Assembly (NCBI RefSeq): GCF_008035925.1
Contig: NZ_CP036264.1
Location: 8,036,343-8,100,342 of the forward strand
Length of the DNA stretch: 64,000 bases
DNA from: Stieleria maiorica
GTDB taxonomy: Bacteria; Planctomycetota; Planctomycetia; Pirellulales; Pirellulaceae
Direction: 5' to 3'
The notes beneath the pieces are model-generated. The model made no database searches, was not told the DNA's origin, and saw only the letters and a program-made list of their open reading frames with translations. Within the stretch, counting starts at the first letter, position 1, and each line of letters opens with the position of its first letter. The position numbers and the translations under genes were made by a program. Positions 1-8,333 of this stretch are shown here, piece after piece.

Positions 1-70
1 CGATGGGGGCAAAACGATGGGGGCAAAACGATGGGGGCAAAACGATGGGGGCAAAACGATGGGGGCAAAA
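1..70. repeat. 14-bp tandem repeat, five units
   Basis: Five exact head-to-tail copies of a 14-bp unit (cgatgggggcaaaa) fill positions 1-70. There is no unique spacer between units, so this is a simple tandem array. It probably extends beyond the left edge of the window. Confidence 0.95.
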
Positions 71-71
71 C

Positions 72-151
72 GATGGGAAGGCAGAATGATGGGAAGGCAG
101 AAGGATGGGAAGGCAGAAGGATGGGAAGGCAGAAGGATGGGAAGGCAGAAT
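72..151. repeat. 16-bp tandem repeat, five units
   Basis: Five near-identical 16-bp units (gatgggaaggcagaag or ...t) follow directly on the 14-bp array. The ggcagaatgat core of the unit recurs in inverted form at about 244-256, within the 3' end of the next gene, and as a perfect inverted repeat near 28.6 kb. It therefore seems to belong to a genome-wide repeat family. Function unknown. Confidence 0.9.
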
Positions 152-245
152 GCTGGGGCGTGAGTGAGTGCTTCCGCTAGCCGGGCGATGGTCTTGGCAG
201 TCTCCCGTCACCCCTTTTTTTGTCGCCCCTTTTCGTTCCTGCTAA

Positions 246-1238
246 TCATTCTGCCTTTTTCTTCTTTGCGACCACGGTCGCTCGAATCGGACCCGGGTAG
301 CCTTCGACCGTCTTGGACGGGTCGTCAGGGTCCAGAAAATCCGTCAGTGACTGGAACGTCATCCAGTCCGTCGAGCGTTGTTCACTGGTGTTGGTCGCGG
401 TGATGTCGACCGTCTGGATGTCTTCAAAACCGGTTCGCCGGATCCACCGGCAAAGCATCGCCAGCGAAGGAATGAACCACACGTTTCGCATCTGCGCGTA
501 GCGGTCTTCGGGAACCAGGACGTTGGGCTGGTCGTCGTCGATGATCAGCGTTTCCAGGACCAGTTCGCCGCCGGGGACCAGGGCCCCTGCAAGGCTGCGG
601 AGGTGATCGATCGGGCTGGTCCGGTGGTACAAGACCCCGGCGGAGAACACGACGTCAAACGCCTGCAGCTTTTCTGGCAAATCGGTGTCGACCATCGGCA
701 CGACAAAATTGCGCCGCGGCTTGGCCTGGTAGCGATTGAAGACTTCGAACTGCAGCAGGAATCGCAGAATCGGGTCGATGCCCATCACGATCGACGCCCC
801 CGCCTCCAGCATCCGCCAGCCGTAGTAGCCGTTACCGCAACCGACATCCAGCACGGATTTGTCGCTCAGGTCGACGGCATGTGCGATGCGGTCCCATTTC
901 CAATCCGAACGCCATTCGGTGTCGATCGTCAGATCCAGAAAATCGAACGGGCCTTTGCGCCAGGGGTGAAACGCCATCAGCGTCTCGCGTAGCGCTGTCG
1001 ATTGGACGGCCGGTCCGACCACCGCGACGCGGCCGTCACGGCACTCCAGTTGGCGTCCCTCGGCCGGCGGCAAGGCGTCCAAGTTGCGGACCCAGCGTTT
1101 CAGGTCGCCGTTGGTCGGTTGGTGCAGCCGCCGCGCGCAGGTCTCGGCGACCGAGTCGGCGAACGCATCGTGTCCGCGGCTCCGTAGCCATTCGTCCAGA
1201 GGACGGCGGTCGAACCAAGCGGGGATGCGGTCGGGCAT
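246..1238 (-). CDS. cmoB: tRNA U34 carboxymethyltransferase-like protein (CmoB/DUF1698)
   Basis: The product (330 aa) matches E. coli CmoB along nearly its whole length. CmoB transfers a carboxymethyl group from carboxy-SAM to 5-hydroxyuridine at tRNA position 34. Visible signatures are HPWRKGPF (about 91-98), IDTEWRSDWKWDR (about 105-117), the SAM-binding loop DVGCGNGYYGW (131-141), GVLYHRTSPIDHL, VLVPEDRYAQMRNVWFIPS, and the C-terminal DFLDPDDPSKTVEGYP. The frame is open to 1388, but that extension translates an intergenic palindromic repeat, so I start at the ATG at 1238. No clear ribosome-binding site was seen. The Lys-rich C-terminus runs into a repeat-like sequence. CmoA, which makes carboxy-SAM, is not in the window. 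Confidence 0.88.
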   Translation of the reverse strand: MPDRIPAWFDRRPLDEWLRSRGHDAFADSVAETCARRLHQPTNGDLKRWVRNLDALPPAEGRQLECRDGRVAVVGPAVQSTALRETLMAFHPWRKGPFDFLDLTIDTEWRSDWKWDRIAHAVDLSDKSVLDVGCGNGYYGWRMLEAGASIVMGIDPILRFLLQFEVFNRYQAKPRRNFVVPMVDTDLPEKLQAFDVVFSAGVLYHRTSPIDHLRSLAGALVPGGELVLETLIIDDDQPNVLVPEDRYAQMRNVWFIPSLAMLCRWIRRTGFEDIQTVDITATNTSEQRSTDWMTFQSLTDFLDPDDPSKTVEGYPGPIRATVVAKKKKAE

Positions 1239-1287
1239 GGGAAGATGAACCAAGAAATATGAAACCACGCGACGTCGATTCAACTCG

Positions 1288-1455
1288 TTCCAAGGCTCCG
1301 CCTTGGAACGGGCCGCAGCCATTATTCTCGTTCCAGGGCTCCGCCTTGGAACGGGCTGCAGGTGTGGCTCCTGCCACACAAACCACACGCAACGCGAGGC
1401 GGAGCCTCGGGTAATCGCCGTTCCCAGGCGGAGCCTGGGAGCGAGGTAGGAATTG
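1288..1455. repeat. palindromic intergenic element (ctccgcc/ggcggag family)
   Basis: This stretch has several short inverted repeats built from gttccaaggctccgccttgg and its complement, plus a gtggctcctgccacac hairpin. The same modules, in the same order, form the 161-bp duplicated element at 6428-6749. It lies between cmoB and the upstream oxidoreductase gene. It is probably a non-coding REP-like element. Confidence 0.8.
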
Positions 1456-1499
1456 ACCTGTCCTCGAACGCGAAGGCGGGCTCGGGCCTGGCGATCTGA

Positions 1500-2543
1500 T
1501 CAGCCCAGCTTCACGATCTTGCCGGTCTTTGCACTCTCGTAAATCGCGCAGATCACTTCGACACTGCGGCGGCCTTCGTGGCCGTTGATGGTCGTCGGGC
1601 GGCCTTCATTGATCGCTCGGACGGTTTCCTCGATGATCTTGGTGTGGCCGTCGTGGCTGATCGCGGACGGATCGGACGCCCCGCCGCCGGTGTCGGTTTT
1701 GCCGACCATTTCGGCGCGGACTTTTGCGTCGGTTTCCGTTTCGTTGGCAAACTCCCAAGCCTTGATGTCTTCCTCCTCCAGGATCGCGCTGCCTTCGTTG
1801 CCGCTGATCTCGATCCGTTTGAGCGCTCCGGGGTAGGCGGTCGTCGTCGCTTCGATCACGCCCAGTGCGCCGCTTTCGAACTGCAACGTCGCCACCGCAA
1901 CGTCTTCGACTTCGATGCGTTCGTGTGTCAGCGTCGACGTCATCGCACTGAGTTGCTTGACCGGTCCCATCAGCCACAACAGTAAATCGACGCTGTGGAT
2001 CGCTTGGTTCATCAGCGCGCCGCCGCCATCGAGTTTCCAGGTCCCACGCCACTCCCCGCTGTCGTAGTACTCCTGGCTTCGGTACCACTTGACGTAGGCA
2101 TCGCCCATGGTCACTTTCCCGAACCGCCCGGAGTCGACGGCTTCCTTCATCAACAGGCTGGACTGGTGGAAGCGGCTCTGGAAGGCGACGCTCAGTCGCA
2201 CGCCGGCTTCGTCACAGGCCTTGATGATCTGGTCGCAACGCTCGGTGGTGATTTCGAGCGGCTTTTCGACGATCACGTGTTTGCCGGCTTTGGCCGCCGC
2301 GACGGCGGAATCCAAGTGCAAGCCGCTGGGGGTACAGATCGAAACCGCCTGGATTTCGGGATCGGCCAGCATTTCCTCCAGCGAGCCGAATCCGCGCCCG
2401 CCGTGCTTTTCGGCGAACGCATCACACTCCTGCTTGCGGCGGCTGTAGGCACCCACCAGGTGGGCGCCTTCGGCATCGGCGATGGCCCGAGCGTGGAAAT
2501 TTGCGATCATGCCACAGCCGACGATTCCGATTCCGATACTCAT
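1500..2543 (-). CDS. Gfo/Idh/MocA family oxidoreductase
   Basis: A 347-aa NAD(P)-dependent oxidoreductase of the usual family length. The N-terminal Rossmann fold has GIVGCGMIANFHARAI (about 6-21). The family motif VEKPLEI (about 93-99) carries the catalytic/nicotinamide Lys. The C-terminal alpha/beta domain includes GGGALMNQAIHSVDLLLWL, whose His and Asp are in the family's usual active-site segment. Members oxidise or reduce sugars, inositols or related polyols, and the substrate cannot be read from sequence. No signal peptide is seen, unlike many planctomycete paralogues, so it is likely cytoplasmic. An AGAGGA ribosome-binding site lies about 8 nt before the ATG. It is divergent from mfd. 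Confidence 0.93.
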   Translation of the reverse strand: MSIGIGIVGCGMIANFHARAIADAEGAHLVGAYSRRKQECDAFAEKHGGRGFGSLEEMLADPEIQAVSICTPSGLHLDSAVAAAKAGKHVIVEKPLEITTERCDQIIKACDEAGVRLSVAFQSRFHQSSLLMKEAVDSGRFGKVTMGDAYVKWYRSQEYYDSGEWRGTWKLDGGGALMNQAIHSVDLLLWLMGPVKQLSAMTSTLTHERIEVEDVAVATLQFESGALGVIEATTTAYPGALKRIEISGNEGSAILEEEDIKAWEFANETETDAKVRAEMVGKTDTGGGASDPSAISHDGHTKIIEETVRAINEGRPTTINGHEGRRSVEVICAIYESAKTGKIVKLG

Positions 2544-2865
2544 CTAGCGTCCTCTTCCCGGTGATTGGATTCAGTGGTTCGGCCGTGATTGTCGCCTTAA
2601 AACCGAGTCCTGTGAACCGCCCCGCGGCAATGCGGTCTCGATCTTTTCGTGCCGTTAGAGTCAACTAGGGCGCCGTCCGCGTTAAATTTTCGGGTTGCGA
2701 TTGTCGCGCGGGAAAGGGGACAGCAATCGTTGGTGTCTCGCCTGGAGTCGATTCCGCGCCGTTGCTTCACAGTGATCGTGGGCGTTCGCAGTGATCGTGG
2801 GCGTTCGCAGTGATCGTGGGCGTTCGCAGTGATCGTGGGCGGCCGAAGCCTGTATACCAACGCGA
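2544..2865. other. divergent intergenic region between the oxidoreductase gene and mfd
   Basis: This 322-bp region must hold the promoters of both divergent genes. The only structure I can see is the 19-bp tandem repeat at 2771-2841, close to the mfd start. No convincing -35/-10 pair was found. Confidence 0.6.
2771..2841. repeat. 19-bp tandem repeat, 3.7 units, upstream of mfd
   Basis: Three exact copies of agtgatcgtgggcgttcgc (2771-2789, 2790-2808, 2809-2827) and a partial fourth copy end 24 bp before the mfd start. The array sits in the presumed 5' leader or promoter of mfd. It could be a variable-number locus or a regulatory array, but nothing in the sequence shows a function. Confidence 0.95.
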
Positions 2866-5800
2866 GTGCCCTTGCCATTCGTTTCTGACACCTCTTGGCA
2901 GCCGCGACCACCCCCACCGAAACCCAACCGATCGACCTTGTCCATCGCCAGTCCCCTCGGAACGCAGCGTTTGCTAGAAATCGTTGACTTGTTGGACGAG
3001 CATGCGCAGATCGGCGCGGCGATCGCTGCGTGTTCCCCGGGAGACCAGCTGGCGTTCTCGGGCGTCTGGGGATCGCTTCGCGCGGTGTTGGCCGCCGCGG
3101 CGGCGCGGCGCTGCCCCAACGTGCTGATGCTGTTGCCCCAAGCGGCCGACGCCGATGTGGTGGCCGGCGACGCGATCGCATTCGGAATCGCCGATTCGCT
3201 CGCGCTGCCGCTGAGCGTGGGACGCTCTGGCAAACACGCGTTGGCCGACAGCGATTTGGCCGAACGGCTGCAGGTCCTGAATAAACTCCGCGGCCGCGAA
3301 TCGGGCGACACCGATCCCCTGTTGGTGACGGCCTACATCGGCGGGGCGATTCAATTGGTCCCCACGCCCGCCCAGATGGAGGCGTCCACAAGGCGGCTTG
3401 CCGTCGGGGATCAGGTCACGATGGACGCGGTCGCCGGTTGGCTGGACCAGAGCGGGTTTGTCGGCACCACCGCCGTCCAACTGCCGGGGGAGTACGCCAC
3501 GCGGGGCGGGTTGATGGACATTTTTTCGGTCGACCAGTCCAATCCGATCCGGGTGGAATGGTTCGGTGATGAAATCGAATCGATCCGCAAGTTTGACCTG
3601 GGCAGCCAACGGAGCGTCGAATCGATCCGGGAGGTCGAGATCACCGCCGTCGGCGCAGATGATCAAACGTCCGAAGATTCGTTGCACGACATCGACTTGG
3701 GACCGATCACCGACTACCTGCCTGACGACACGTTGGTGATTTTGGTCGATCCGCATGACAGCAAGCTGTCGGCCGAAACGCTGTTGGCGCGGACCGATGA
3801 CCACAGCCATTTCACCGATTTTGCCGCGCTACTGGCGTCGATGTCGCACCTGAAGGTGGTCACGGCGTCGCTGTTGAATGAAGGTGCCGAGACGACGATC
3901 GATCTGCAATCGACCAGCGCCGAAGGGTTTGCACTGGCGCTGGAGGAAACACAAACGCGGATCGACACCGTTGCGGCCGACCACGAGATTCTGTTGGTCG
4001 GTGACACGCCTTCGGACAGCCAGCGGCTGATGGAACTGTTGGCCGAAACCGAGGCGGCGCGGAGCGGGCACATCAAACCGGCCGTCGCCCAAATCAGCGG
4101 CGGGTTCCGTTTGACCGCCGCCAAACGTTTGGTGCTGACCGGTGCGGAACTGTTCCACCGCAGCCCGGTGCGGCGTGGCAAGACGCGTGCCGCGGGAAAA
4201 CCGATCACGACGTCGATGCAGTTGGATGCGGGCGATCTGGTCGTTCACCTCTCCCACGGCATCGGGCTCTACCGCGGACTCGACCACATCGAAAAGAACG
4301 GCCAGCACGTCGAACACCTGGTCATCGAATACGACGGCGGATCGAAGATCTATGTGCCCGCCTCGCGGATCGGGTTGATCCAACGCTACGTCGGCGGCAC
4401 CAAGAATCGTCCCAAGCTGGCCAAGATCGGCGGGCAAGCGTGGGTGCGTCAAAAGAAGGCGGCCGAGTCGGCGGTGACCGACATGGCCAGCGAGTTGTTG
4501 GAATTACAAGCCAAGCGGACCGGGCGGCAAGGCATCGCGTTCGACCCCGACCACATCTGGCAACAACAGTTCGACGCCAGTTTTCCCTACCAGGAAACAC
4601 CGGACCAAGTCACTGCGATCGCCGATTGCAAAGACGACATGGAAATGGTCAAGCCGATGGACCGGTTGATCTGTGGTGACGTCGGGTTCGGCAAAACGGA
4701 AGTCGCGATGCGGGCCGCCTTCAAAGCGGTCACCAGCGGCTATCAAGTCGCGGTGTTGGTGCCGACGACGGTCTTGGCCGAACAGCATTTTCACAACTTT
4801 CGCAATCGAATGGCCGAGTTCCCGGTGCGGATCGAGAAACTTAGCCGGTTCTGTTCGGCCACCGAGCAGCGCCAAACGCTGAAGGATCTGAAAGCGGGCA
4901 AGGTCGACATCGTCGTCGGCACGCACCGCGTCGCCGGAAAGGACATCGCGTTCTCCAACCTGGGACTGGTGATCATCGACGAAGAACAGCGATTCGGAGT
5001 CGGGGTGAAGGAACGGCTGAAGAATAAACATTCCAACGTCGACGTGTTGACGCTATCGGCGACCCCGATCCCGCGGACCCTGCACATGGCTTTGGTCGGA
5101 GTGCGTGACATCAGCAACTTGGAGACACCGCCGGCCGAGCGACGAAGTGTCGAAACCGTCGTCACCCGCTGGGACGACAAACTGATTCGCAGCGCGATCG
5201 TCCGCGAACTCAATCGCGGCGGTCAGATCTTTATGGTGCACAACCGGATCGGCGACATGGAGACGGTCGCCGAGAAGATCCGCGGCATCGTCCCAGAGAT
5301 TCGCATCGTGATCGGGCACGGCCAAATGGCCGAGGGCGAACTGGAGCAAGTCATGGTCGACTTCATCGAACACAAGTACGACATGTTGCTGGCGACCACG
5401 ATCATCGAAAGCGGACTGGATATCCCCAATGCCAACACGATCTTCATCGACGACGCGGACCATTACGGACTGAGTGATCTGCACCAGCTGCGCGGTCGCG
5501 TCGGACGCTACAAACACCAGGCGTTCTGCTACATGATGGTCGCCCCCCACAAACACCTTTCCCCCGAGGCGAGCAAACGGCTGCGGGCGATCGAGGAGTT
5601 CAGCCAGATGGGCGCCGGGTTTGCAATCTCGATGCGCGACTTGGAGATCCGCGGCGCGGGAAATCTGCTCGGCAGCCAGCAAAGTGGTCACATCGCCGCG
5701 GTCGGCTATGAGATGTATTGCCAGCTGCTCGAAGAGGCGGTGCGGCAGATGCAAAACCTGCCACCGGCGCTGTCGGCCGACGTCGACATCGACCTGCCGG

Positions 5801-6249
5801 TCGAAGCCTATTTGGCGCCGGACTATGTGCCCGATCTGCGCCACAAGATCGATCTGTATCGTCGGATCGCAAAACTGGAGAGTGCCGAAGAGATCGGGGC
5901 GATTCGCGAAGAGTTGTTGGACCGTTTCGGGCCGCTGCCCGACGCGGCCGAACGGATGTTGGAGCTGGCCGAACTGCGTCTGGATGCCGCCGCCTGGCAG
6001 ATCGCATCGGTCACCAGCGACGCCCGCTTCATCGTGCTGCATTACACCCAGCGGCGACGTGTCGAGACGTTGGCCAAGCAATCGAAGTACCCGGTGCGAA
6101 TCGTCGACGGCAAGCGCGCCTACATCCCACTGCGTCCGCAAAAGAAACCGGGGACGACTAAAATGCCGCCGAAGAATTATCCGGAGATCGACATCGACGA
6201 TCCCACCGGAGCCGGGTACCTGAAACTGGCCCGCGGCGTTCTGGGGTGA
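2866..6249 (+). CDS. mfd: transcription-repair coupling factor Mfd
   Basis: A 1127-aa protein, close to the E. coli length of 1148. Mfd displaces RNA polymerase stalled at DNA lesions and recruits UvrA. Domains in order: a UvrB-like N-terminal module (about 20-350, with TRGGLMDIF near 211); the RNA-polymerase-interacting CarD-like domain (about 445-520, LDAGDLVVHLSHGIGLYRG); an SF2 translocase with Walker A GDVGFGKTEVAMRA (about 604), the DEEQ box (about 705) and LSATPIPRTLHMAL; the helicase C domain with IIESGLDIPNANTIFID and QLRGRVGR; and a C-terminal TRCF domain (about 960-1080). The start is a GTG at 2866. No in-frame ATG lies nearby, but a TTG at 2938 is an alternative. Confidence 0.97.
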   Translation: MPLPFVSDTSWQPRPPPPKPNRSTLSIASPLGTQRLLEIVDLLDEHAQIGAAIAACSPGDQLAFSGVWGSLRAVLAAAAARRCPNVLMLLPQAADADVVAGDAIAFGIADSLALPLSVGRSGKHALADSDLAERLQVLNKLRGRESGDTDPLLVTAYIGGAIQLVPTPAQMEASTRRLAVGDQVTMDAVAGWLDQSGFVGTTAVQLPGEYATRGGLMDIFSVDQSNPIRVEWFGDEIESIRKFDLGSQRSVESIREVEITAVGADDQTSEDSLHDIDLGPITDYLPDDTLVILVDPHDSKLSAETLLARTDDHSHFTDFAALLASMSHLKVVTASLLNEGAETTIDLQSTSAEGFALALEETQTRIDTVAADHEILLVGDTPSDSQRLMELLAETEAARSGHIKPAVAQISGGFRLTAAKRLVLTGAELFHRSPVRRGKTRAAGKPITTSMQLDAGDLVVHLSHGIGLYRGLDHIEKNGQHVEHLVIEYDGGSKIYVPASRIGLIQRYVGGTKNRPKLAKIGGQAWVRQKKAAESAVTDMASELLELQAKRTGRQGIAFDPDHIWQQQFDASFPYQETPDQVTAIADCKDDMEMVKPMDRLICGDVGFGKTEVAMRAAFKAVTSGYQVAVLVPTTVLAEQHFHNFRNRMAEFPVRIEKLSRFCSATEQRQTLKDLKAGKVDIVVGTHRVAGKDIAFSNLGLVIIDEEQRFGVGVKERLKNKHSNVDVLTLSATPIPRTLHMALVGVRDISNLETPPAERRSVETVVTRWDDKLIRSAIVRELNRGGQIFMVHNRIGDMETVAEKIRGIVPEIRIVIGHGQMAEGELEQVMVDFIEHKYDMLLATTIIESGLDIPNANTIFIDDADHYGLSDLHQLRGRVGRYKHQAFCYMMVAPHKHLSPEASKRLRAIEEFSQMGAGFAISMRDLEIRGAGNLLGSQQSGHIAAVGYEMYCQLLEEAVRQMQNLPPALSADVDIDLPVEAYLAPDYVPDLRHKIDLYRRIAKLESAEEIGAIREELLDRFGPLPDAAERMLELAELRLDAAAWQIASVTSDARFIVLHYTQRRRVETLAKQSKYPVRIVDGKRAYIPLRPQKKPGTTKMPPKNYPEIDIDDPTGAGYLKLARGVLG

Positions 6250-6427
6250 TGAACCATCCAGCCGGCAGCGGCGGCGAGCTCCTGTACGATGGCCCTTCCG
6301 GGCCGTCGCCGGTGTGAGTCAGGTGAGGGATGGCAGAATGGTGCGGGGCAGAATGATACAGGGCAGAATGATGCGGGGCAGTATGATGAGTCGCATGGAC
6401 GCTGTCGCCAGCCGTCTGAACCTTCTT
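6250..6427. other. intergenic region with degenerate ggcagaatgat repeats
   Basis: After mfd, a palindrome-rich segment (tacgatggcccttccgggcc, about 6285-6304) is followed at about 6328-6390 by four loose copies of ggcagaatgrt. The first motif recurs inverted at about 40626-40652, downstream of the lactonase gene, so it is probably a dispersed repeat. No gene is supported here. Confidence 0.6.
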
Positions 6428-6749
6428 ACCTCGTTCCATGGCTCCGCCTTGGAACGCGCCGCACGTGTGGCTCCGGCCACAAAGGGACGGGACTCGAGGC
6501 GGAGCCTCTGGAAATTCCCGTTCCCAGGCGGAGCCCGGGAACGAGGCGATGTAGCTACCTTCGCCAGAAGGTGGATCCCCGGGGTATTACCTCGTTCCAA
6601 GGCTCCGCCTTGGAACGCGCCGCACGTGTGGCTCCGGCCACAAAGGGACGGGACTCGAGGCGGAGCCTCTGGAAATTCCCGTTCCCAGGCGGAGCCTGGG
6701 AACGAGGTGATGTAGCTACCTTTGCCAGAAGGTGGATCCCCGGGGTATT
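6428..6749. repeat. 161-bp palindromic element in tandem duplicate
   Basis: Two nearly identical 161-bp copies (6428-6588 and 6589-6749) lie head to tail. Each contains the hairpins acctcgttccaaggctccgc / ggcggagcctgggaacgagg, a gtgtggctccggccacaa hairpin, and the tail gtagctaccttcgccagaag. Parts recur at 1288-1455, and the tail recurs inverted at about 22840-22863. The outer arms pair across each copy, as expected for a large REP/MITE-like element. Non-coding. Confidence 0.93.
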
Positions 6750-6808
6750 CCACGCTCGCATCGAGCGTAGCTACCCCCAAAGTGGCGCTGTCCAGCTAAA
6801 CACCAGCG

Positions 6809-7288
6809 TTACAGGTACATGCCCACGAAGCCTTGACCGAGTTCGTTTTGTTCGGCCAGCTTTTGCATGCGGGCTTCGGTCTTGGAAAGATCGCCGGCGG
6901 CGATGTAGCGATCGAACTCGACCAGCACGGCGTGCTGAACCGATTCGGCGAAGAAGTCGACGATCGGCTGGGAGAGCCAGCCGCAGGTTTCTCGCAACAG
7001 TTTGACGTTCAAGTCCACCGAACGGGTCTTACGATCTTCTTGCCCCGTCAGCGCCGTGCCTTCGAATTCGAATGCGATCTCACCGCGGTCGATGGCGTTG
7101 GTCAGATGAAACACACAACTGCAACGATGCAGGTAGTAGGTGTTGTGCGTACCGTGCTTTTTCATCGCGGCTTTGACCCGTTGGACGAATTGCTCGTACG
7201 CCGGGGATGCGTCCAGGGGGACGTCCAAGCGCGCGACGCTTCGCAGCGGCAAGCAATCGAATTCGATTTCGACCCATTGGCCTTTCAT
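6809..7288 (-). CDS. conserved hypothetical protein, 159 aa
   Basis: I do not recognise the family. The 159-aa product begins MKGQWVEIEFDCLPLRS and is a soluble, mixed-charge protein with no signal peptide or membrane segment. The centre has YYLHRCSCVFHLTN and IAFEFEGTALTG, suggesting a beta-rich core. The C-terminal third looks helical (QPIVDFFAESVQHAVLVEFD, ARMQKLAEQNELGQG). The start at 7288 is supported by AGGAG 8 nt upstream. The frame stays open to 7471 but lacks a better start there. The gene is divergent from the CBS protein, with 302 bp between the starts, and has no operon partner. Confidence 0.75.
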   Translation of the reverse strand: MKGQWVEIEFDCLPLRSVARLDVPLDASPAYEQFVQRVKAAMKKHGTHNTYYLHRCSCVFHLTNAIDRGEIAFEFEGTALTGQEDRKTRSVDLNVKLLRETCGWLSQPIVDFFAESVQHAVLVEFDRYIAAGDLSKTEARMQKLAEQNELGQGFVGMYL

Positions 7289-7590
7289 TGGATTTTCTCC
7301 TGGGGTTGTGAAAAGAATCACATGGCATGACCCGGCGTGTGTCCAGCCCCGCCGAATCAACGGGCCGCATACGGAAAACCTAACGCCACAACGGACTTTT
7401 TGCGAGTCCGGGGGCTCCGCTACGACGATTCCGCAGCCGGCCGCGCGTTGGCAAAGGATCTCCACGACCACGAGAATTTTCTTGACACCCGTGCCGCGGG
7501 AGCGAACAACGGGAAAACGCCGGCTGTCCCTTCATTCATCGTCCTCGGCCGGCCTTCGTTTCCTATTCTAGCCACCCCGGAGTGATCCCT
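7289..7590. other. divergent promoter region
   Basis: This 302-bp region lies between the starts of the divergent 159-aa unknown and the CBS-domain gene, and should hold both promoters. Apart from the two ribosome-binding sites (AGGAG for the minus gene, GGAG for the plus gene) I see no repeat or palindrome. Confidence 0.5.
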
Positions 7591-8076
7591 ATGATGCCCA
7601 ACACCTGTGCCCGCGACATGATGGTATCCAACTTGACGACCCTCTCGCCAGACATGGACGTCTTGGAAGCGCTTGATGTACTGTTGCGACATCGAATTTC
7701 CGGTGCACCGGTGGTTGATCGGGACGACCGTTTTTTAGGAATCTTTTCGGAAAAGTCTTGCATCCGATTTGTGGTCGACGCCGCCTATGAGCAGATGCCG
7801 ACCAACAACCTGATGTCCTTTGTCGATCGAGATCCTCCGACGATCGAAGCCCGCACGGACTTGCTGACCATCGCTCAAACCTTTCTCGATGCGTCCTGTC
7901 GACGGTTGCCGGTGTTGGATGCGAATCGGCGATTGCTGGGCCAGATCTCACGCCGTGATGTGATGCGTGAGGTTCGCGATCATTTGAACAAGCAAGAGCC
8001 TGTGGCGACCGGAGCGGGGTTGTACCTGAGCGCGGTGGTCGACGGGGTGGACCGTCCGTTCCGGGCGGCGAGGTAG
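7591..8076 (+). CDS. protein of two CBS domains
   Basis: A 161-aa protein made almost entirely of a CBS pair, which usually binds adenine nucleotides as an energy or ligand sensor. The first CBS covers about 5-65 (ARDMMVSNLTTLSPDMDVLE, HRISGAPVVDRDDRFLGIFS). The second covers about 72-135 (VDRDPPTIEARTDLLTIAQT, SCRRLPVLDANRRLLGQISR). No catalytic domain or membrane segment is attached, so it probably regulates a partner in trans; none is adjacent. I start at the ATG at 7591, since GGAG lies 8 nt upstream. A GTG at 7582 is in frame but overlaps that GGAG. Confidence 0.9.
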   Translation: MMPNTCARDMMVSNLTTLSPDMDVLEALDVLLRHRISGAPVVDRDDRFLGIFSEKSCIRFVVDAAYEQMPTNNLMSFVDRDPPTIEARTDLLTIAQTFLDASCRRLPVLDANRRLLGQISRRDVMREVRDHLNKQEPVATGAGLYLSAVVDGVDRPFRAAR

Positions 8077-8333
8077 GGGCGTCGGATTTTTCTTACAAGC
8101 CTGAAGCGCGAGCGAGAGACGCCGCGCAAGCGAGCGGCGTAGGGCCAGGTGAAGCCAGAAACCTGACCGGCAGAGGTCGGGTGCTCTTTTTGTCGATGAT
8201 CCTGAGGGGAAGCGAAAGTTTTTCTGGCGCTCGCTGAACCACGGGGAGAGCGACGTGTGGCCCCTCGCTTACGCGTCGGGCTGGCAGGCGTCGCCCTGGC
8301 AGGCGTCGCCCTGGCAGGCGGTGCCGGTAATGG
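8077..8333. repeat. intergenic repeats between CBS gene and membrane protein gene
   Basis: The segment begins with a cttacaagcctgaagcgcga motif, a dispersed repeat I associate with planctomycete genomes. It ends with three 15-bp units of ctggcaggcgtcgcc at 8281-8325, the third diverged. The two flanking genes converge here. No gene is supported. Confidence 0.6.

Noticed and set aside
1-151. Possible CRISPR array at the left edge
   Set aside because: The 14-bp and 16-bp units are directly adjacent with no unique spacers, and no cas genes are present.
1239-1388. N-terminal extension of CmoB to 1388
   Set aside because: The extra 50 residues translate an intergenic palindromic repeat, and CmoB proteins of normal length begin near the ATG at 1238.
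5053-6141. 362-residue minus-strand frame inside mfd
   Set aside because: Antisense to the conserved translocase and TRCF domains of Mfd; no family features.
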